Assembly (NCBI GenBank): GCA_003222535.1
Contig: QHWJ01000236.1
Span: 22,939-86,938 of the forward strand
Reading direction: 5' to 3'
Origin: Acidobacteriota bacterium
Lineage (GTDB): Bacteria; Acidobacteriota; Vicinamibacteria; Vicinamibacterales; CAVVIG01
DNA: 64,000 bases
In this document: positions 9,812 to 18,808 of the stretch, one piece after another
Layout: each line of letters opens with the position of its first letter
How positions within the stretch are numbered: position 1 is the stretch's first letter
The notes under the pieces: model-generated
Seen by the model: only the letters and a program-made list of their open reading frames with translations
The model's database searches: none
Told to the model about the DNA's origin: nothing
Position numbers and translations under genes: made by a program

Positions 9812-10098
9812 AAAGAGAATTCGCGGGTTGGTGATTGGTTGAACGAGTGAATCCCGATGCTCGTAGTGTCCGGCTTGAGCCGACCTGTCCACGACGATCA
9901 ACGCAGAGCCCGCGGAGCCCGCAGAGAAAGGGGGGTCAAAGACCAGCAGCACCAACGCCGTGAACGCCGTTGTGACGAATCCAAGTCCATGCATATGGCG
10001 ATTGATTGTGACGAAGAATGTCCGGCTACCGGCGATCCTTCGGAGTATGCTCCCGCCCGATGTCTTAGTCGAGGCGTCTTGCTCATCTGAGGCTGCTC

Positions 10099-12900
10099 AT
10101 GAGACGACACGGACTCGCGACGATCGAACGTGAAGCCCGCAGAGCCCGCAAAGTTCAGTTGTTTTTGCGCGCTCTGCGCGCTTTGCGTTCACCCGTTCTG
10201 TTGGTTGTGGCTCTTGCCGCCCCGCTCGCGGCCGGCGCGCTTACGCGTCTGGTCGCGCAGCAGGCGCATTACGACGCCAGCCTGTATTCAGGGCTCCGCT
10301 GGCGGATGATCGGGCCGTTCCGGGGCGGGCGCGTCAACGGGGTGAGCGGCGTGGCCGGTCAGCCGAACACGTTCTACTTCGGCTCCGTCGGCGGCGGCGT
10401 GTGGAAGACGACGAACGCGGGGCGCACCTGGCTGCCGATATTCGACTCGCAGCCCATCGCCTCGATCGGCGCCATCGCGGTCGCCTCGTCGAACCCGAAC
10501 GTCGTCTACGTGGGCACGGGCGAAGCCGACATGCGGTCGCAGATCTCGTACGGCAACGGAGTGTACAAGTCGACCGACGCGGGCAGGACCTGGACGCACC
10601 TCGGGCTCGACAACACGCGGCAGATCGGCAAGGTCATCATCCATCCGCAGAATCCCGACGTCGTCTTCGTGGCGGCGCTCGGCCACGTGTACGGCGCGAA
10701 CCCGGACCGTGGCGTCTACCGATCGCGTGACGGCGGCGCCACGTGGCAGAAGGTGCTCTTCAAGAGCAACGACGTCGGCGCGATCGATCTGGCCTTCGAT
10801 CCGGGCGATTCGCAGACGATTTACGCCTCGCTCTGGAACACCCGCCGTCCGCCCTGGAGCATTTATCCGCCGTCGTACGGTCCGGGCAGCGGGCTGTACA
10901 AGTCGACCGACGGCGGCGCGAACTGGCATCAGCTCACCAGCGGTCTGCCGGCCGACGGGGTCGGCCGCATCGGCATCGCCGCAGCCCCCTCGAACCGCAG
11001 CCGGCTGTACGCGATCGTCGATTCGAAGGAAGGCGGCCTCTTCAGGTCCGACGATGCCGGTGCGACGTGGAGCAAGGCATCAGGCGACAGCCGCATCTGG
11101 GGCCGCGGATGGTACTTCGGCAAGGTCGCCGTCGATCCGAAGAATCAGGATCTCGTGTACGTATCGAACACCGGCGTGTACCGATCGCGCGATGGCGGAC
11201 GAACGTTCGGCGAGCCGTTCAAGGGATCGCCCGGCGGTGACGACTACCATCAGCTCTGGATCGATCCGGCGGACGGCAACCGCATGATTCTCGGCGGCGA
11301 TCAGGGCGCGGTCGTCACGGTGGAGGGGCTCAGCGAGCACCCGACGTGGAGCTCGTGGCTGAACCAGCCCACGGCGCAGATCTACCGGATCGCGCCGGAC
11401 AACGCGTTTCCGTACTGGGTGACCGGCGCGCAGCAGGACAGCGGCGCCATGCGTGTCCGGACGCGCGGGAGGTTCGCCGGGATCACCATGCGCGACTGGG
11501 AGCCGGCGTGCGCCGGCGGCGAGGCGGGCTACACCGCGCCCGATCCCCTGAATCCGGACATCCTCTTCGGCGGCACGGTGACGCGATGCAACGTGCAGAC
11601 AGGCAAGACCGACAACGTGTCGCCGGAGGTGGACCTGCCGACCCCGGCGCGGCACACGTGGACCGTGCCCCTCGTCTTTTCGCCGGCCGATCCGCACGCG
11701 CTGTATTTCAGCGATCAGTATCTGTTCAAGACGACCGACGGCGGCAATCACTGGACGCGCATCAGCGAGGACATGACGCGGGAGAATCCGGGCGTGCCGC
11801 CGAATCTCGACGCGGCGACCGCCGCCGACGCGCCGCCATTCCAGCGGCGCGGCGTCATCTACACGATCGCGCCGTCCTCCGTCCGCGCGCCGCTCCTCTG
11901 GATCGGCACCGACGACGGCTACATTCACGTCACCCAGGACGATGGGAAGACGTGGACGAACGTGACGCCGCGCGAGCTGTCGGGGTGGAGCAAGGTGGTG
12001 ATGCTGGAGGCGTCGCACTTCGACGCGAATGAAGCCTACGCGGCCATCGACCGCCACCGTCTCGAGGACAATGAGCCGTATATCTATCGCACCAGAGATG
12101 GCGGCAGGAGCTGGGAGAAGATCACGGCGGGGCTGCCGGGCGGCGTCTACCTGCAGACGGTGAAGGAGGATCCGAAGCGGCGCGGCCTGCTCGTGGCCGG
12201 CACCGAGCTCGGCGTCTTCGTGTCGTTCAACGACGGCGACAACTGGCAGTCGCTGCAGCTCAACCTGCCGCCATGCTCGATGCGCGATCTCGCTTTTCAC
12301 GAGAACGACCTCATCGTGGCCACGCACGGACGCAGCGTCTGGGTGCTCGACGACATCGGCGCGCTGCGGCAGATCACCGCTGAGGTCGCGGCTGCCGGCG
12401 CGCATCTGTTCAGGCCCGCCGATGCGTTCATTCTGCCGCCGGGCACCGATGACGGGACGCCGACGCAGAAAGACGAGCCGGAGGCGGAGAACCCACCGAC
12501 CGGGGCGATCATCGATTACTACCTGAAGTCCGCGCCGAACGGGCCGGTGACGATCGAGATTCTCAACGCGAGCGGCGCGGCGGTCCGGCGGTTCTCCAGC
12601 AGCGATCCGGTCGCGCCGGTCAACGTCAACACGCTCGCGGTGAACGCCGTGTGGCAGCGGGCGCTGGAGCCGCCGTCAGCGGCGGCCGGCATGCACCGCT
12701 TTGTGTGGGACCTGCGTCCCGATCCGCCGCCCGGCGGCCGCGGTCGAGGGGGACGCGGCGGTGGTGGTGGTGGCGGCGGCGGACGCGGCGGCCCTCCGCC
12801 GGTCGCGCCGGGCGCCTTCTCGGTGAAGCTGACGGTCAACGGACAGAGCTACACGCAGCCGGTCACGGTCAAGGTCGATCCACGCGAGCGGTCGCGTTAA
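10099..12900 (+). CDS. BNR/VPS10-like beta-propeller protein (sialidase/glycosyl-hydrolase-like), exported
   Basis: Repeated STDAGRTW, SRDGGATW, TTDGGNHW, TRDGGRSW Asp-box motifs; Gly-rich C-terminal linker. Start codon uncertain. Confidence 0.85.
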   Translation: MRRHGLATIEREARRARKVQLFLRALRALRSPVLLVVALAAPLAAGALTRLVAQQAHYDASLYSGLRWRMIGPFRGGRVNGVSGVAGQPNTFYFGSVGGGVWKTTNAGRTWLPIFDSQPIASIGAIAVASSNPNVVYVGTGEADMRSQISYGNGVYKSTDAGRTWTHLGLDNTRQIGKVIIHPQNPDVVFVAALGHVYGANPDRGVYRSRDGGATWQKVLFKSNDVGAIDLAFDPGDSQTIYASLWNTRRPPWSIYPPSYGPGSGLYKSTDGGANWHQLTSGLPADGVGRIGIAAAPSNRSRLYAIVDSKEGGLFRSDDAGATWSKASGDSRIWGRGWYFGKVAVDPKNQDLVYVSNTGVYRSRDGGRTFGEPFKGSPGGDDYHQLWIDPADGNRMILGGDQGAVVTVEGLSEHPTWSSWLNQPTAQIYRIAPDNAFPYWVTGAQQDSGAMRVRTRGRFAGITMRDWEPACAGGEAGYTAPDPLNPDILFGGTVTRCNVQTGKTDNVSPEVDLPTPARHTWTVPLVFSPADPHALYFSDQYLFKTTDGGNHWTRISEDMTRENPGVPPNLDAATAADAPPFQRRGVIYTIAPSSVRAPLLWIGTDDGYIHVTQDDGKTWTNVTPRELSGWSKVVMLEASHFDANEAYAAIDRHRLEDNEPYIYRTRDGGRSWEKITAGLPGGVYLQTVKEDPKRRGLLVAGTELGVFVSFNDGDNWQSLQLNLPPCSMRDLAFHENDLIVATHGRSVWVLDDIGALRQITAEVAAAGAHLFRPADAFILPPGTDDGTPTQKDEPEAENPPTGAIIDYYLKSAPNGPVTIEILNASGAAVRRFSSSDPVAPVNVNTLAVNAVWQRALEPPSAAAGMHRFVWDLRPDPPPGGRGRGGRGGGGGGGGGRGGPPPVAPGAFSVKLTVNGQSYTQPVTVKVDPRERSR

Positions 12901-13010
12901 TTGGGGGCTGGGGACTGGGGGACTTGGGGACTGGGGACTGGGGACTGGGGGACTGGGGACTGACACCTGGGACACGGGGCTGGCGACCGGGACTTGGGGA
13001 GTTGGTGAAT
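12901..13010. repeat. Heptamer array (GGGGACT)
   Basis: ggggactgggggacttggggactggggactggggactgggggactggggact. Confidence 0.85.
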
Positions 13011-13129
13011 TGAATTCGGTCGTGTCCGGCTTCAGCCGGACTTCGGTGGGCGACGCTCGAAAGATCGCTCTTGTGGTCAGGAGCAAGCACGTGCAGGCTG
13101 TTACGCGGAAAGCGGTCAAAGCCTGCGTA

Positions 13130-13158
13130 TTGACGGTTTCGCAAAAAGTAAATACAGT
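13130..13158 (+). promoter_or_regulatory. Putative sigma70-like promoter of toxin-antitoxin pair
   Basis: TTGACG - 17 bp - TACAGT, just upstream of ATG at 13165. Confidence 0.4.
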
Positions 13159-13164
13159 GACTGC

Positions 13165-13392
13165 ATGGCGACCGTCACCCGTCGCAAACGTGCAGCGTCT
13201 CGAAGTCGGCGAGTGCCCAGGACCTATCGCCTGACCCTTTCCACATTGAGTGCGGCGAAACGTGCGCTGGGCGCGGCCACGGCCACTGAGACTATCGAGC
13301 GCGCGCTCGAATTGGTCGTGTTCCGGCGACGGCTGCTCGACGGGACGCGAGCCATGCTCGGCGTTCGGATCGGCTCGCCGGACGCTGAGTAG
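13165..13392 (+). CDS. Antitoxin, ribbon-helix-helix-like (VapB-type)
   Basis: 75 aa basic protein TYRLTLSTLSAAKRALGAATATETIERALELVVFRRRL immediately upstream of a PIN protein. Confidence 0.65.
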   Translation: MATVTRRKRAASRSRRVPRTYRLTLSTLSAAKRALGAATATETIERALELVVFRRRLLDGTRAMLGVRIGSPDAE

Positions 13393-13856
13393 TGGCGTCT
13401 CCTGACCACAAGTACGTCCTCGACACGCAACTCTTCATCCAGGGATTCCGTGAGCCGGGCGCGAACGAGGCGCTTCTACGGTTCCATCGTTCGTTTGCCC
13501 CGTTCGAGTACCTCAGCGCCATCGTCGCCCAGGAATTGCGCTCCGGCACCCGGTCTCCGCGCGACCTGAAGGTGCTTGAACGGCACGTGCTCACCGTGTT
13601 CGGGCGTGTCAATCGCATCATCGTTCCGTCAATTCGGGCCTGGCATCGGTCGGGCGATGTCCTCGCGGAGATGGCGCGGGAGGATGGTCTCGAAGTGGCC
13701 CGGGTGTCGAAGGCATTTGCGAACGATGTCCTCCTCGCCGTGTCGTGCAGGGAGGCCGGATGTGTGCTGGTCACCGATAACGAGCGCGACTTCGCACGTA
13801 TTCGGCGATTCGTTCAGTTCGAGTTCGTCGGGTCGTGGCCAATGCCGGCGACATAG
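13392..13856 (+). CDS. PIN-domain toxin (VapC-type)
   Basis: VLDTQLFIQG..., VAQELRSG, SKAFANDVLLAVSCREAGCVLVTDNERDF; 1-nt TAGTG overlap with antitoxin (GTG start). Confidence 0.82.
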   Translation: MASPDHKYVLDTQLFIQGFREPGANEALLRFHRSFAPFEYLSAIVAQELRSGTRSPRDLKVLERHVLTVFGRVNRIIVPSIRAWHRSGDVLAEMAREDGLEVARVSKAFANDVLLAVSCREAGCVLVTDNERDFARIRRFVQFEFVGSWPMPAT

Positions 13857-13875
13857 AATCTTCCCGGCCGGTGGC

Positions 13876-14460
13876 ATGTTGACGCTGCGGCGACCATCCG
13901 ACGGTGACATCACCGCGTTCCTGGACCGTCAGTCTCGCGGCTCCTTCTCCTACGCCGGCGTCGGCGGCACGCGATCGAGCGCGCCGATCGGCTACAACGT
14001 CGATCACAACCGGGTCAGACTCGGCGAAGGTGAAGGCGCGTTCAAACGCGCGGTGGCTGCGGTGCGCCGGTGGGAGATGTTCAACATCGGATGGGTCACG
14101 CTCTGCTGGCCCCAGGCGCCCATCGAGATCGGCCAGTGCGTGGGCATCCTCATCCCGCTCTATGGCCTCTGGTCGTTGAATGCCTGCCGCGTCATCTACA
14201 CCATCGACGCCGCCGCCGACGAGGTGAGGCGATTCGGCTTTGCCTACGGCACGCTCGCCGATCACATGGAATCGGGTGAGGAACGATTCTCGGTTGAGTG
14301 GCATCGAGGCGACGATTCCGTCTGGTACGATCTGTTGGCGTGTTCCCGTCCTCGTCACCCTTTGGCCAGGCTCGGCGCGCCCCTCAGCCGGTCGTTGCAG
14401 CGCCGGTTCGCGCGCGATTCGCTGCAGGCGATGATCCGCGCCGTCTGTCATGAAGGCTGA
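13876..14460 (+). CDS. DUF1990-family protein
   Basis: FSYAGVGGTRS...GYNVDHNRVRLGEGEGAFKRAVAAVRRWEMFNIGW; ADHMESGEERFSVEWH. Confidence 0.8.
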   Translation: MLTLRRPSDGDITAFLDRQSRGSFSYAGVGGTRSSAPIGYNVDHNRVRLGEGEGAFKRAVAAVRRWEMFNIGWVTLCWPQAPIEIGQCVGILIPLYGLWSLNACRVIYTIDAAADEVRRFGFAYGTLADHMESGEERFSVEWHRGDDSVWYDLLACSRPRHPLARLGAPLSRSLQRRFARDSLQAMIRAVCHEG

Positions 14461-14628
14461 GTGCTGACTACTGGACCGGGTGGATCATGACGCTCGCGGC
14501 CGCGGAATGGTGGATCAGATGCACGCGTTCGCACCTGTCAACGAGCCTCCAGTCCCCAGTCCCCAGTCCCTGTCCCAATCCCCAGCACCTTGAACCCTGG
14601 ACCCGGAAGAGTGCACTCTTGTAGCGTC

Positions 14629-16023
14629 ATGTCCGTCGCTCTGACCGACCCGCCCGGACCGAAGCTGTCGCTGATTGCCCAGCTGGTCTATCGGCCAGGT
14701 TTCGGCAACCCGCTCGAGTTCTTCACCCGGATCGCGCGTACGTACGGCGACATCGTTTCCTACCGGATGGGTGGCGAGCATCTGTTTCTGGTCAACGATT
14801 GGCAGCACATCCGCGAGATCCTGGTGACGAACAACCGCAATTTCACCAAGAGCCGCGGCCTCGAGCGCTCAAAACGCCTGCTCGGCAGGGGTCTGCTGAC
14901 CAGCGAAGGCGCGTTTCACCTGCGTCAGCGCCGCCTGATGCAGCCGGCGTTTCATCGCGAGCGGATCGCCGGATACGGCCAGACGATGGTGGAATACGCC
15001 GATCGGATGCGAAACGCCTGGACCGACGGCGCCACGCTCGACCTCGCGCGCGAGATGAACCGCCTCACGCTTTCCATCGTCGGCAAGACGCTGTTCGACG
15101 CCGACGTCGAGTCGCAGGCGGCAGAAGTGGGCGACGCGCTGACCGGCGTGATCGAAAGCTTCTGGATGATGATGCTGCCTCTCGCGGACGTGCTCGAGCG
15201 CCTCCCGGTACCGCGCATGCGGCGGGCCCGCATCGCGCGGGCGCGGCTCGACGCGATCATCTACGGGATGATTGCCGAGCGCCGGGCGAGCGGCCGCGAT
15301 CACGGCGATCTGCTGTCGATGCTCCTTTCGGCGCAGGACGAAGACGACGGCGGCGTCATGACCGACCAGCAGGTGCGCGACGAGGCGATGACGATCTTCC
15401 TCGCCGGCCACGAGACGACAGCCAACGCAATGACCTGGACATGGTACCTGCTCGGCGGCGCGCCGGACGTCGAAGCGAAGGTGCACGAGGAAATCGATCG
15501 CGTGCTGAAGGGCAGGCTTCCAGCGACGGAAGATCTCCGGTTGCTGCCGTACGTGGAGCGCGTGGTGACGGAGTCGATGCGGCTCTATCCACCGGCCTGG
15601 ATCATCGGACGCCGGGCAATTGCGGATTATCCCCTTGGTCCCTACATCGCTCCGGCCCAGTCGATCCTCATCATGAGCCCGTACATCATCCAGCGCGACC
15701 CGCGGTACTACTCGGAGCCCGAACGGTTCAACCCCGATCGGTGGACACCTGAGTTTCGCGCCGCGCTCCCGAAGTTCGTGTATTTCCCGTTCGGCGGCGG
15801 ACCGCGCCAGTGCATCGGCGAGTCATTTGCGTGGATGGAGCTGGTGCTGCTGGTCGCGACGATCGCTCAGCGATGGCAGCTTCGCCTCGTGCCCGGCCAT
15901 CCGGTCGTGCCGCAGCCGCTCGTCACGCTGCGGGCGAAGCACGGGATGAAGATGACCGTCCACGAACGCAGGGCGCCGCTTTTGGCGGCGGAACGTAGGG
16001 CACCGCTTGACGGTGGAACGTAG
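14629..16023 (+). CDS. Cytochrome P450
   Basis: [38 protein letters not shown] haem-ligand motif. Alternative TTG at 14590. Confidence 0.95.
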   Translation: MSVALTDPPGPKLSLIAQLVYRPGFGNPLEFFTRIARTYGDIVSYRMGGEHLFLVNDWQHIREILVTNNRNFTKSRGLERSKRLLGRGLLTSEGAFHLRQRRLMQPAFHRERIAGYGQTMVEYADRMRNAWTDGATLDLAREMNRLTLSIVGKTLFDADVESQAAEVGDALTGVIESFWMMMLPLADVLERLPVPRMRRARIARARLDAIIYGMIAERRASGRDHGDLLSMLLSAQDEDDGGVMTDQQVRDEAMTIFLAGHETTANAMTWTWYLLGGAPDVEAKVHEEIDRVLKGRLPATEDLRLLPYVERVVTESMRLYPPAWIIGRRAIADYPLGPYIAPAQSILIMSPYIIQRDPRYYSEPERFNPDRWTPEFRAALPKFVYFPFGGGPRQCIGESFAWMELVLLVATIAQRWQLRLVPGHPVVPQPLVTLRAKHGMKMTVHERRAPLLAAERRAPLDGGT

Positions 16024-16047
16024 GGCACCGCTTTAGCGGTGCCGATC
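15960..16047. repeat. ~26-bp palindromic unit repeated about three times, overlapping the P450 3' end
   Basis: aacgcagggcgccgcttttggcggcgg / aacgtagggcaccgcttgacggtgg / aacgtagggcaccgctttagcggtgcc. Confidence 0.8.
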
Positions 16048-16055
16048 AGAAAGGA

Positions 16056-16481
16056 ATGATTGCCGTGAGCCCGCGCGTGCGGCGGATCGTCGAGACCGCG
16101 CTCGATTGCGACGATCTCTCGATGAGCGCCGCGTTCTACACAACCCTGCTCGATACGGCGCCGATGGTGTCGGGCGACCACCTCGTTGCGCTCGATGCGG
16201 GCGAAGGCACCGTGCTGCTGCTGTTTCAGCGCGGCCTGACGTCGGCGCCGGTGCAGACGCCGGGCGGGCTCGTCCCGCCGCACGACGCCGGCGGGCCGGG
16301 TCACGTCGCGTTCGCGATCCATCCAGACGAGGTGCAGGCGTGGGAAAAGAGACTCGCCGATCTCGGCATCACGGTTGAAAGCCGCGTGCGATGGGAGCGC
16401 GGAGGCTTCAGCCTCTACTTCCGCGACCCGGACAATCGACTGCTGGAGCTCGCCACACCGGGGATCTGGCCGTCTTATTAG
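16056..16481 (+). CDS. VOC-family (glyoxalase/bleomycin resistance) protein
   Basis: ALDCDDLSMSAAFYTTLLD..., GPGHVAFAIHPDE, FSLYFRDPDNRLLELATPG. Confidence 0.85.
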   Translation: MIAVSPRVRRIVETALDCDDLSMSAAFYTTLLDTAPMVSGDHLVALDAGEGTVLLLFQRGLTSAPVQTPGGLVPPHDAGGPGHVAFAIHPDEVQAWEKRLADLGITVESRVRWERGGFSLYFRDPDNRLLELATPGIWPSY

Positions 16482-16548
16482 TCGTTGGTCGTTGGTCGTT
16501 GGTCGTTGGTCGTTGGTCGTTGGTCGTTGGTCGTTGGCCGCTGAGCCT
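16481..16548. repeat. Heptamer array (GTCGTTG), near-perfect, about 9 copies
   Basis: gtcgttggtcgttggtcgttg... Confidence 0.95.
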
Positions 16549-16555
16549 TTCACCG

Positions 16556-16625
16556 GCCACGAAAGGCACGAAACGCTCGAAACGCACGAAAAAGATCTGT
16601 TTTTGTGTTTCGTGTTTTTCGTGTT
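16556..16625. repeat. Inverted array of cacgaaa / tttcgtg units
   Basis: cacgaaaggcacgaaacgctcgaaacgcacgaaa ... tttgtgtttcgtgtttttcgtgttt. Confidence 0.85.
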
Positions 16626-16925
16626 TTAGTTCGCCGCGATGCAGTACAGGTTTTTGTAGCCGCGCAGATAGATCGCGCCGTCCACGAGCGCCGGCGACGC
16701 GTCGAACCCATCGTCCAGCTTGTTGGCGGCCAGCACCTCGTATGTCTTCCCGTGACGGATGACGAGGATGACGCGTCGCGCCCAGCGATGTAGACGCGGC
16801 CGCGGCACCCACCGGCGACGCGAAGACTTCCGGCAGACCCTCGAGGCGTTGAAGCACGAGACCGACGCACGCCGTGATTCCGGTTGCCGCGAGTGGCGGT
16901 GCTCTCACCAGGCTTCTCCCGGCCA
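16626..16925 (-). pseudogene. PQQ-like beta-propeller C-terminal remnant with frameshifts
   Basis: Three frames join as GITACVGLVLQRLEGLPEVFASPVGAA / GRVYIAGRDA / VILVIRHGKTYEVLAANKLDDGFDASPALVDGAIYLRGYKNLYCIA. Confidence 0.78.
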
Positions 16926-16959
16926 TGAGTGTAATATCGTTTCCATTTCGCGCGAAGAA

Positions 16960-18102
16960 ATGCTCCGGCCCTTCGACTTTCAACTGCGGACCCGCGTCGT
17001 GTTCGGCGACGGGTCGTTCGCCAGGCTCGGCGAGCTCGCGCGCGAGCTGTCGTTCACGACGACGCTGATCGTGGCGGACCCGGGGATCGTGGCGACCGGG
17101 TTGGTCGACGGCGCGGGTGCGTCGCTCGAGGCGGCCGCGATTCGATCCTTCTCCTTCCACGACTTCGACGCCAACCCGGATTCCCGCATGGTGGAGACGG
17201 GGCGCGTGTACGCGGCATCGTGCGGCGTCGATTCGATCGTCGCTGTCGGCGGGGGGAGCTCGCTCGACTGCGCCAAGGGCATCAACTTCGTCCTCACCAA
17301 CGGCGGCACGATGCGCGACTACCGCGGCTTCGGCAAGGCGGCGCGGCCCATGCTGCCGTCGATCGGCGTGCCGACCACAGCGGGTACGGGCAGCGAAGCG
17401 CAGACCTACGCGCTCATCTCGGACCGGGAGACGCACGCGAAGATGGCCTGCGGCGATCCCAAGGCGGCGTTCCGGATCGCGATTCTCGATCCCGCGCTCA
17501 CCGTGACCCAGCCGCGATCGGTGACGGCGATCGCCGGCTACGACGCGATCTCCCACGCCGTCGAGTCGTACGTCACGGCGCGGCGCAGCGGCATTTCCGA
17601 TCTGTTCGCGCGCGATGCCTGGCGTCTGCTCGACGGCCACTACGAGCGCGTGCTGGCCGCGCCCGGCGATCGGATTGCGCGGGGCGCGATGCTGCTCGGC
17701 GCGCACGAGGCCGGCGTCGCCATCGAGCAATCGATGCTCGGCGCCGCGCACGCGTGCGCCAATCCGCTCACCGCCCGCTATGGGACGACGCACGGCGTGG
17801 CGATTGCGGTGATGCTGCCGCACGTCGTTCGGTGGAACGCGGATCAGATCGGCGATCGGTATGCGGAGCTGCTTCGCGCGTCGGGACGGGAGGGCGGCGC
17901 CGCTCCGGGCAGCCGGCTTGCCGCGCGGCTGGAGGAGCTGGCCCGGGCCGGCGGGCTGCCCGCCTCGCTGCACGATCTCGATGTGCCTCGCGGGGATCTC
18001 GCTGCGCTCGCGGCCGACGCGGCCACCCAGTGGACCGGCACGTGCAATCCGCGGCCGTTCGACGCCGCCGCCGCGCTCGAGTTGTATGAGCGCGCGTATT
18101 GA
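16960..18102 (+). CDS. Iron-containing alcohol dehydrogenase
   Basis: VGGGSSLDCAKGINFV, PTTAGTGSEAQTYALIS, AIAGYDAISHAVESY, AHACANPLTARYGTTHG. Confidence 0.92.
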   Translation: MLRPFDFQLRTRVVFGDGSFARLGELARELSFTTTLIVADPGIVATGLVDGAGASLEAAAIRSFSFHDFDANPDSRMVETGRVYAASCGVDSIVAVGGGSSLDCAKGINFVLTNGGTMRDYRGFGKAARPMLPSIGVPTTAGTGSEAQTYALISDRETHAKMACGDPKAAFRIAILDPALTVTQPRSVTAIAGYDAISHAVESYVTARRSGISDLFARDAWRLLDGHYERVLAAPGDRIARGAMLLGAHEAGVAIEQSMLGAAHACANPLTARYGTTHGVAIAVMLPHVVRWNADQIGDRYAELLRASGREGGAAPGSRLAARLEELARAGGLPASLHDLDVPRGDLAALAADAATQWTGTCNPRPFDAAAALELYERAY

Positions 18103-18242
18103 CGAACGCGGAAAAACACGACAGCACGGCGATCAACGCGGAGCCCGCAAAGCGCGCAGAGACTGTTTCCGATTCTTTCCGGTAGTGTCCGGCTTCAGCC
18201 GGACGATTTTCGTGTCTTTCGTGGTTTTCGTGTCTTTCGTGG

Positions 18243-18773
18243 CTATGCCCGTCGAACGAGGAGTGAGGCGAAGCCAGGCAGGTACGCGATCGTCCAGTAG
18301 ACGAAATGCCGCGCGTAGTCCCAGCCGTGCGGGTGGAACGGCATCCAGATGCCCGAGATCGCATAGAACCCGAGTCCCGAGCCCACTGCGGCGAGCGCGC
18401 TTCGCGCGAGGACGGCGCTCATGTTGTTCCCTCCCTGCAGCACGCGGCCGGTGAGGAGGCCCAGGCCGACCCACATGCCGACGAACAGCACGAACAGCGC
18501 GGAATATCCCATGAGCGGTTGCAGAAAGTAGAAGCCCGCCGTCGCGGCGCAGCCGATCAACGCAGCGCCGATCGCGCCGCGCAGCGGCTTGCGCGAGGGC
18601 CATCCGAGACAGAAGCCGACCGTCAGCAACAGCACGACGGCGTGCGCAAACCAGTAGATCGGCTGACGGTGTGGAAGCACGCTCGCCCACAGATAGTCAC
18701 CCAGCGTGCTGACCGCCGCTGTCGCAAGCGCACCGGTTGCGGCAAACTTAAGAGGCTGCGCTACGTTCGTCAC
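18243..18773 (-). CDS. Hypothetical integral membrane protein
   Basis: 176 aa with several hydrophobic helices; opposite-strand ORF is low complexity. Confidence 0.6.
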   Translation of the reverse strand: MTNVAQPLKFAATGALATAAVSTLGDYLWASVLPHRQPIYWFAHAVVLLLTVGFCLGWPSRKPLRGAIGAALIGCAATAGFYFLQPLMGYSALFVLFVGMWVGLGLLTGRVLQGGNNMSAVLARSALAAVGSGLGFYAISGIWMPFHPHGWDYARHFVYWTIAYLPGFASLLVRRA

Positions 18774-18808
18774 CTCGCACCTCGCACCTAGTCCCCAGTC
18801 CCCAGTCC

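Noticed and set aside
11080-12405. 441-aa minus-strand ORF
   Set aside because: Antisense shadow of the BNR-repeat protein.
16481-16548. Possible CRISPR array
   Set aside because: Direct 7-bp tandem repeats without spacers; no cas-like genes nearby. The same holds for all other arrays in the window.
16408-17973. 521-aa minus-strand ORF
   Set aside because: Antisense to the iron-containing ADH; only its C-terminal part overlaps the real PQQ-propeller relic.
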